NCBI GenBank assembly: GCA_030065125.1
Contig: JASJDM010000052.1
Span: 1-58,185, forward strand
Source of the DNA: Lysobacterales bacterium
Lineage (GTDB): Bacteria > Pseudomonadota > Gammaproteobacteria > Xanthomonadales > SZUA-38
Direction of reading: 5' to 3'
Length of the DNA stretch: 58,185 nt
The position numbers were made by a program, and so were the translations under genes. Each line of letters starts with the position of its first letter. Position 1 is the stretch's first letter. Of this stretch, positions 54,663 to 58,185 are shown one piece after another. The notes below the pieces were generated by a model. It was given only the letters and a program-made list of their open reading frames with translations. It did no database searches and had not been told where the DNA came from.

Positions 54663-55165
54663 CACGGCGTTCCGGCACTGGCGCCGGACATGGCCTCGGC
54701 AATCTCCTGCTCGATCATTTCCCGGGTCACCGGCCCGACAAAAGTCCGCTGGCGCTCACCCTCGGGAGAAATGAGAATGGTGGTCGGCAATACCCGGGGA
54801 ACGCCGTACTGGGCAGGCGGTTCGTAGACGTCCACCAGGACAATGGGATAGGACGCCCGGTAGGTTTCCAGGAACTCCCGGATCGCCTCGACCTCGATTT
54901 CCTCGAAGGCAAGCCCCACCAGAAAAACGTCCGATCGGTCATCGTGCAGGGAGGATAGATCCGGAATCTCCTTGCGGCAGGGTTTGCACCAGGTGGCCCA
55001 GTAGTTCACCACCAGCCACTGGCCGTCGAGTTCGTTCAGATCCAGTTTGGCCCCAAAAACATCGGTTGCCTGGAAATTCCTCAGCTCAGCGGATGCCCCG
55101 ACGCCGCTCGCAAGCAGGCCGGCAGCCAGCAGGATTGCACCTGCCCAGTTTTTTGTCATTGTCAT
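54662..55165 (-). CDS. TlpA/ResA-like periplasmic thioredoxin-fold protein
   Basis: The 167-residue product has an N-terminal signal peptide (WAGAILLAAGLLASGVGASA) and a thioredoxin fold with the redox motif NYWATWCKPCRKEIP. The cis-Pro region is GVPRVLPTTILI. Members reduce or oxidise periplasmic Cys pairs, for example in cytochrome c maturation, but the partner is unknown. The ATG at 55165 overlaps the yihY stop by 4 nt, which supports this start over the upstream frame. Confidence 0.88.
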   Translation of the reverse strand: MTMTKNWAGAILLAAGLLASGVGASAELRNFQATDVFGAKLDLNELDGQWLVVNYWATWCKPCRKEIPDLSSLHDDRSDVFLVGLAFEEIEVEAIREFLETYRASYPIVLVDVYEPPAQYGVPRVLPTTILISPEGERQRTFVGPVTREMIEQEIAEAMSGASAGTP

Positions 55166-56478
55166 ACCAGTCTCAGGTTGTCGTTTCGGCATTTAGGACC
55201 TGTGGTCAGGTAAAAGGATTTCAAACTGCGCCCGGTCACCTCGGCCAGCGGCTCAGCGGCACCTGCCAGGGCTTGCCTGAATGCCTGGTTCCAACCGTCG
55301 TCGCTTCCCTCGAGGTCAGCGTCCGGCATGGGCCAGACGTAGGCGCCGGTGGCGTACAGCTCTGCCAGCGTCAGGTCGTCCAGGTCGCGAACCAGCAGCC
55401 ACTCACCCTGTTCGCCCCGCCGCACCACACTGGCCCGCCGCAGGTTTTCCAGCAGTTCCTGCACCTGGTGGTCGTCAGCGCCGGGCTCCTCGCGCAGCAG
55501 GGCTTCGGTCTGCAGTCCCCTGCCCTCGCCCTGTGCCCGCCACAGGTGCCCCGTCAGGCGGAACAGCAGGAGGAATTCCGCCTGTACCGGGTAGCTGGCG
55601 CCGCGGCGGTACCGGAAGCTGCCCAGGGACGCGGTCAGGGAAGCACCCAGCAATATCACCGACCACGACAGGTAGATCCAAAGGATGAAAATGGGTACCG
55701 CCGACAGTGCACCATAGATACGTTCATAACCGTCAAAGCTGCGCAGGTACAGTCCAAAGCCCGCCTTGGCCACCTCAAACATGATTGCCGTGATCACCGC
55801 GCCGAACAGCGCGTGGCGCCAGGGCACCGAGCGATTGGGCACGATGAGAAATCCGAGAAAAAACGCCAGCACCGTCACCAGGGCCGGCGTCAGCGACAGA
55901 AGCATCCCCCGCAGCATGCCTACAGCCGGTGCGCGGTCCAGGATCTCCAGCGAAAAGAAATAGGAGCTGATGGCAATGCTGCTGAGCAGCAGAATCGGGC
56001 CAATGGTGAGTACCGTCCAGAATATGATGAAACGACTGAGCAGCGGCCGCGGCGTTTTGACCCCCCAGATTCGATTGAAGGTTTTTTCCACGGTGAACAT
56101 CAGCATCAGCGAGGTCACCAGCAGAAAAACCGACATCGCGGCGGACAGCCGGGTGGTGTCCGTGGCCAGGCTGAACAGGGTCTGTCGAATTGTCTCCTGT
56201 TTTTCCGGGACCAGGAAATCCGCCAGGAAGGCCTGGAACCTCAGGGTCAGGTCATCGGCCACGGGCAGTGCGGCCAGCACGATGGTCACCACAGTGATCA
56301 GCGGGACCAGGGCCAGCAGGGTGTTGAACGTCAGCATGCCCGAGTAGGTCAGACAGTTGTCCCGCCCGAACTGACGCGCCACGTAGCGCAACAGGGCCCA
56401 GCTGCGCGCCGGGTCGAACGGCAACCGGTGCCACCATGATGTGCCGCCCGCCGGGTTTACCGGATTATGCTCGCTCAC
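55162..56478 (-). CDS. YihY/BrkB family inner-membrane protein
   Basis: The 438-residue product has about six membrane helices in its first 300 residues, with the family stretches LTYSGMLTFNTLLALVPLIT, VEKTFNRIWGV and SAVPIFILWIYLSWSVILLG. A soluble C-terminal domain of about 130 residues (YPVQAEFLLLFRLTGHLW onward) follows, as in the longer gammaproteobacterial members. Function is not established; older names call it ribonuclease BN or virulence factor BrkB. The start is GTG at 56478. Confidence 0.9.
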   Translation of the reverse strand: MSEHNPVNPAGGTSWWHRLPFDPARSWALLRYVARQFGRDNCLTYSGMLTFNTLLALVPLITVVTIVLAALPVADDLTLRFQAFLADFLVPEKQETIRQTLFSLATDTTRLSAAMSVFLLVTSLMLMFTVEKTFNRIWGVKTPRPLLSRFIIFWTVLTIGPILLLSSIAISSYFFSLEILDRAPAVGMLRGMLLSLTPALVTVLAFFLGFLIVPNRSVPWRHALFGAVITAIMFEVAKAGFGLYLRSFDGYERIYGALSAVPIFILWIYLSWSVILLGASLTASLGSFRYRRGASYPVQAEFLLLFRLTGHLWRAQGEGRGLQTEALLREEPGADDHQVQELLENLRRASVVRRGEQGEWLLVRDLDDLTLAELYATGAYVWPMPDADLEGSDDGWNQAFRQALAGAAEPLAEVTGRSLKSFYLTTGPKCRNDNLRLV

Positions 56479-56513
56479 TACAATCGTCGCCTCTCAGCAC
56501 TGTTGAACCGGTC

Positions 56514-56882
56514 ATGACCAGCCAGAAATTCACGATATATCATAACCCCCGCTGCTCAAAATCACGCCAGACACTGCAGCTCATCGAGCAGGCAGGGATT
56601 CAGCCAGAGATCATCCAATACCTGAAAACCCCTTTGGAATCCAGGGAGTTAAAAAAGATTCTTAAACTCCTTGGCATGTCGCCGCGGGAGCTGATGCGGA
56701 AAAAGGAGGCCCCATACAAAGAGCTCGGACTGGACCGACCGGAGGTCTCCGAAAAAGACCTGCTGCAGGCCATCGTCGACCACCCGATCCTGCTGGAACG
56801 ACCCATTGTGATCGCCGGTGAGCAGGCGGTCATCGGCAGGCCGCCAGAAAACGTGCTGCCCCTGCTGGGTCAGGGCACATGA
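56514..56882 (+). CDS. ArsC family protein (glutaredoxin-type arsenate reductase)
   Basis: The 122-residue product has the ArsC catalytic motif YHNPRCSKSRQTLQLIE, the Arg-containing LGMSPRELMRKKE and LLERPIVI near the end. The family reduces arsenate with glutathione and glutaredoxin, though YfgD-like members such as this often sit outside ars operons and lack proven arsenate activity. The ATG at 56514 follows weak purines (GAACCGG). It overlaps wrbA by 4 nt. Confidence 0.88.
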   Translation: MTSQKFTIYHNPRCSKSRQTLQLIEQAGIQPEIIQYLKTPLESRELKKILKLLGMSPRELMRKKEAPYKELGLDRPEVSEKDLLQAIVDHPILLERPIVIAGEQAVIGRPPENVLPLLGQGT

Positions 56883-57448
56883 CGGAAATCCTGGTGCTCT
56901 ACTACAGCCGCCACGGCAACACCGCGGCCATGGCCCGCCAGGTCGCAAGGGGCGTTGAGCAAACCCAGGCAACGGCACGGATCAGGACCGTGCCCGGAAC
57001 CGACGGCACGCCGCCGGATTCCGGTCCGCCGCTGGCCACCACCCAGGATCTGGAGGAATGCCAGGGACTCGCCCTGGGCAGCCCCACCCGCTTCGGCAAC
57101 ATGGCGGCGCCGCTGAAGTCGTTCATTGACGGCACCATCAATCAGTGGCTCAGCGGCAGCCTGGTGGGCAAGCCAGCCGGCGTTTTTACCTCCACCGGCT
57201 CACTCCACGGCGGCCAGGAAACGACGCTCCTGTCCATGATGCTGCCGCTGCTGCACCACGGCATGCTGATACTGGGATTACCCTATTCAGAACCCCAGCT
57301 GCTGAGCACCACCAGCGGCGGCACACCCTATGGGCCCAGCCACGTAGCCGGCGCCGAATCCGACCGCGAGCTCACCGACGACGAGAAAGCCCTTTGCCGC
57401 GCGCTGGGTAAGCGCCTGGCCGATACCGCGCTGCGGCTGCAGACATGA
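56879..57448 (+). CDS. wrbA: NAD(P)H:quinone oxidoreductase, WrbA type
   Basis: WrbA is an FMN flavoprotein that reduces quinones by two electrons. The 189-residue product has the flavodoxin phosphate loop YYSRHGNTAAMA, LGSPTRFGNMAAPLKSF, FTSTGSLHGGQETTLLSMM and the TSGGTPYGPSHVAG flavin site. The ATG overlaps the ArsC-like stop and the gene's end overlaps the DUF2069 start, each by 4 nt, giving a tight three-gene operon. Confidence 0.94.
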   Translation: MTEILVLYYSRHGNTAAMARQVARGVEQTQATARIRTVPGTDGTPPDSGPPLATTQDLEECQGLALGSPTRFGNMAAPLKSFIDGTINQWLSGSLVGKPAGVFTSTGSLHGGQETTLLSMMLPLLHHGMLILGLPYSEPQLLSTTSGGTPYGPSHVAGAESDRELTDDEKALCRALGKRLADTALRLQT

Positions 57449-57762
57449 TCTTCAACCTGCTCTACATGGCACTGATTGGAGTGCACCTGTACTGGCACAT
57501 CTGGATGAATCCGTTGACCCTGCCGCTGCTGGTGGTCAGCACCCTGCCCCTGCTGGTGCCGCTGCCATGGCTGCTGATGCGCCCCGGACACCGGGTGCGG
57601 TCAGCAGTGTCCCTGTTAACCCTGCTCTACTTTGTCTACGCCATGATGGAGTCGGTGGCGGTGCCGGAGTTGAGACTGGTGGCCGTTACCCAGGTCGGGC
57701 TGTGCGTGCTGCTTTACGTCAGCCTGATCCTGAGCAAGCACCAGGGCACCACCAGCGCCTAG
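57445..57762 (+). CDS. DUF2069 family membrane protein
   Basis: The 105-residue product has about four membrane helices (LLYMALIGVHLYWHIW, TLPLLVVSTLPLLVPLPWLL, SLLTLLYFVYAMMESV, AVTQVGLCVLLYVSLIL). DUF2069 proteins typically follow wrbA and have no known function. The ATG overlaps wrbA by 4 nt. Confidence 0.88.
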   Translation: MIFNLLYMALIGVHLYWHIWMNPLTLPLLVVSTLPLLVPLPWLLMRPGHRVRSAVSLLTLLYFVYAMMESVAVPELRLVAVTQVGLCVLLYVSLILSKHQGTTSA

Positions 57763-57764
57763 CA

Positions 57765-57797
57765 GCCACCTGGCCGCCACCTGGCCGCCACCTAGCC
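57765..57797. repeat. Three tandem 11-bp repeats
   Basis: GCCACCTGGCC occurs twice and GCCACCTAGCC once, head to tail. The third unit supplies the TAG stop of the minus-strand partial gene. It may be replication slippage at the 3' ends of convergent genes. Confidence 0.7.
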
Positions 57798-58185
57798 TCC
57801 AACATCCGAGCTTCTGCCCAGCGCCGCCAGCTGCAGCAGGGTGTCCAGCAACACCGAGTCGCCCACGGCAAACTCCGGGCGCCCACTGGACAGGGAAAAC
57901 AGCAGCCTGGCATCTTCGTGATGGCTCATTGCGATGGGGGTAATCTGGTTCACCGGCACGGAATTCTGCTGCATGTTCAGGGCCATGCGCCGATCGAACA
58001 GGCCGCTCCGGCCGAACACGCTGGCTCGAATGGGCGCGTCACTCAGCAGCAGCCGGGGAAACAGCAGCTTGGCGAAGCCGGCCACCATCTGCTTGTCGCG
58101 GTTCACCCGCTGCAGGGATTGGGTTAAGGGGGAAGCGGCGCCGTTGGACGAGGTGTCCAGCAGCTGCTCGTAGATGTCGTCGTTC
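57792..58185 (-). CDS. Unrecognised protein (C-terminal part)
   Basis: The frame is open from the right edge of the window (58185) to a TAG at 57792-57794, so only the last 130 residues are seen; a GTG at 58106 is probably internal. The visible part is soluble, with a basic hydrophobic segment (MVAGFAKLLFPRLLLSD), FGRSGLFDRRMALNMQQ and ARLLFSLSSGRPEFAVGDS. I do not recognise the family. Confidence 0.55.
   Translation of the reverse strand, partial: NDDIYEQLLDTSSNGAASPLTQSLQRVNRDKQMVAGFAKLLFPRLLLSDAPIRASVFGRSGLFDRRMALNMQQNSVPVNQITPIAMSHHEDARLLFSLSSGRPEFAVGDSVLLDTLLQLAALGRSSDVGG

Overview
This GC-rich window looks like chromosome from a gammaproteobacterium. The evidence is a complete S10-spc-alpha ribosomal protein block, a tRNA-Tyr/Gly/Thr-tuf unit, the hemA/lolB/prs/rplY/pth/ychF neighbourhood, an sdhCDAB operon and DsbB. 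I cannot name the genus. I see no phage, insertion sequence, CRISPR array or rRNA gene. Coding density is high, and many genes overlap by 4 nt (ATGA) or follow at short spacing.

Layout. 1-2039: the end of a sucrose-phosphate-synthase-like glycosyltransferase converging on glgC (ADP-glucose synthesis). 2366-9656: a membrane TPR protein, a secreted MsrA, small membrane/ACT proteins, an NDH-2-like flavoprotein fused to a cNMP-like domain and a CBS pair, and DoxX. 9681-14757 (minus): sdhCDAB with an acetolactate-synthase-type TPP enzyme directly upstream. 14947-26242 (plus): a signalling cluster with a GGDEF/EAL protein, a giant sensor kinase carrying six tandem GAF modules, its NarL/LuxR-type regulator, a stand-alone receiver that has lost its phospho-Asp, and a FleQ-type sigma-54 activator. 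An 8-1-8 inverted repeat occurs before the last two genes. 26371-29344 (minus): egtD, class II DAHP synthase and dsbB.

29356-44677 (minus): one continuous translation block running from a tRNA promoter through tRNA-Tyr, tRNA-Gly, tRNA-Thr, tuf, rpsJ ... secY, rpsM, rpsK, rpsD, rpoA and rplQ to a strong terminator. The tRNA-tuf head is the usual tufB arrangement, yet it joins directly to rpsJ, which usually follows tufA. The secE-nusG-rplKAJL-rpoBC-rpsLG-fusA block is therefore not between them. rpmJ is also missing from its usual place.

45116-51809 (minus): a TPR lipoprotein, lolB, tRNA-Gln, prs, rplY, pth and ychF, with ispE absent from its usual slot. 52041-54387 (plus): hemA-prfA. 54384-58185: acyP, a TlpA-like thioredoxin and YihY/BrkB on minus, arsC-like, wrbA and a DUF2069 gene on plus, and a truncated unknown gene at the edge.

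The most unusual signal is non-coding. The gaps after ychF and after prs hold at least five copies of a composite element of about 100 bp built from four hairpins in fixed order. Stem sequences change between copies with pairing kept. The first and last hairpins expose A-N-GGAT loops that match the CsrA/RsmA binding consensus (ACANGGANGU). These could be a dispersed palindromic repeat family, a CsrA-titrating RNA, or both. I do not recognise the element as a named family.
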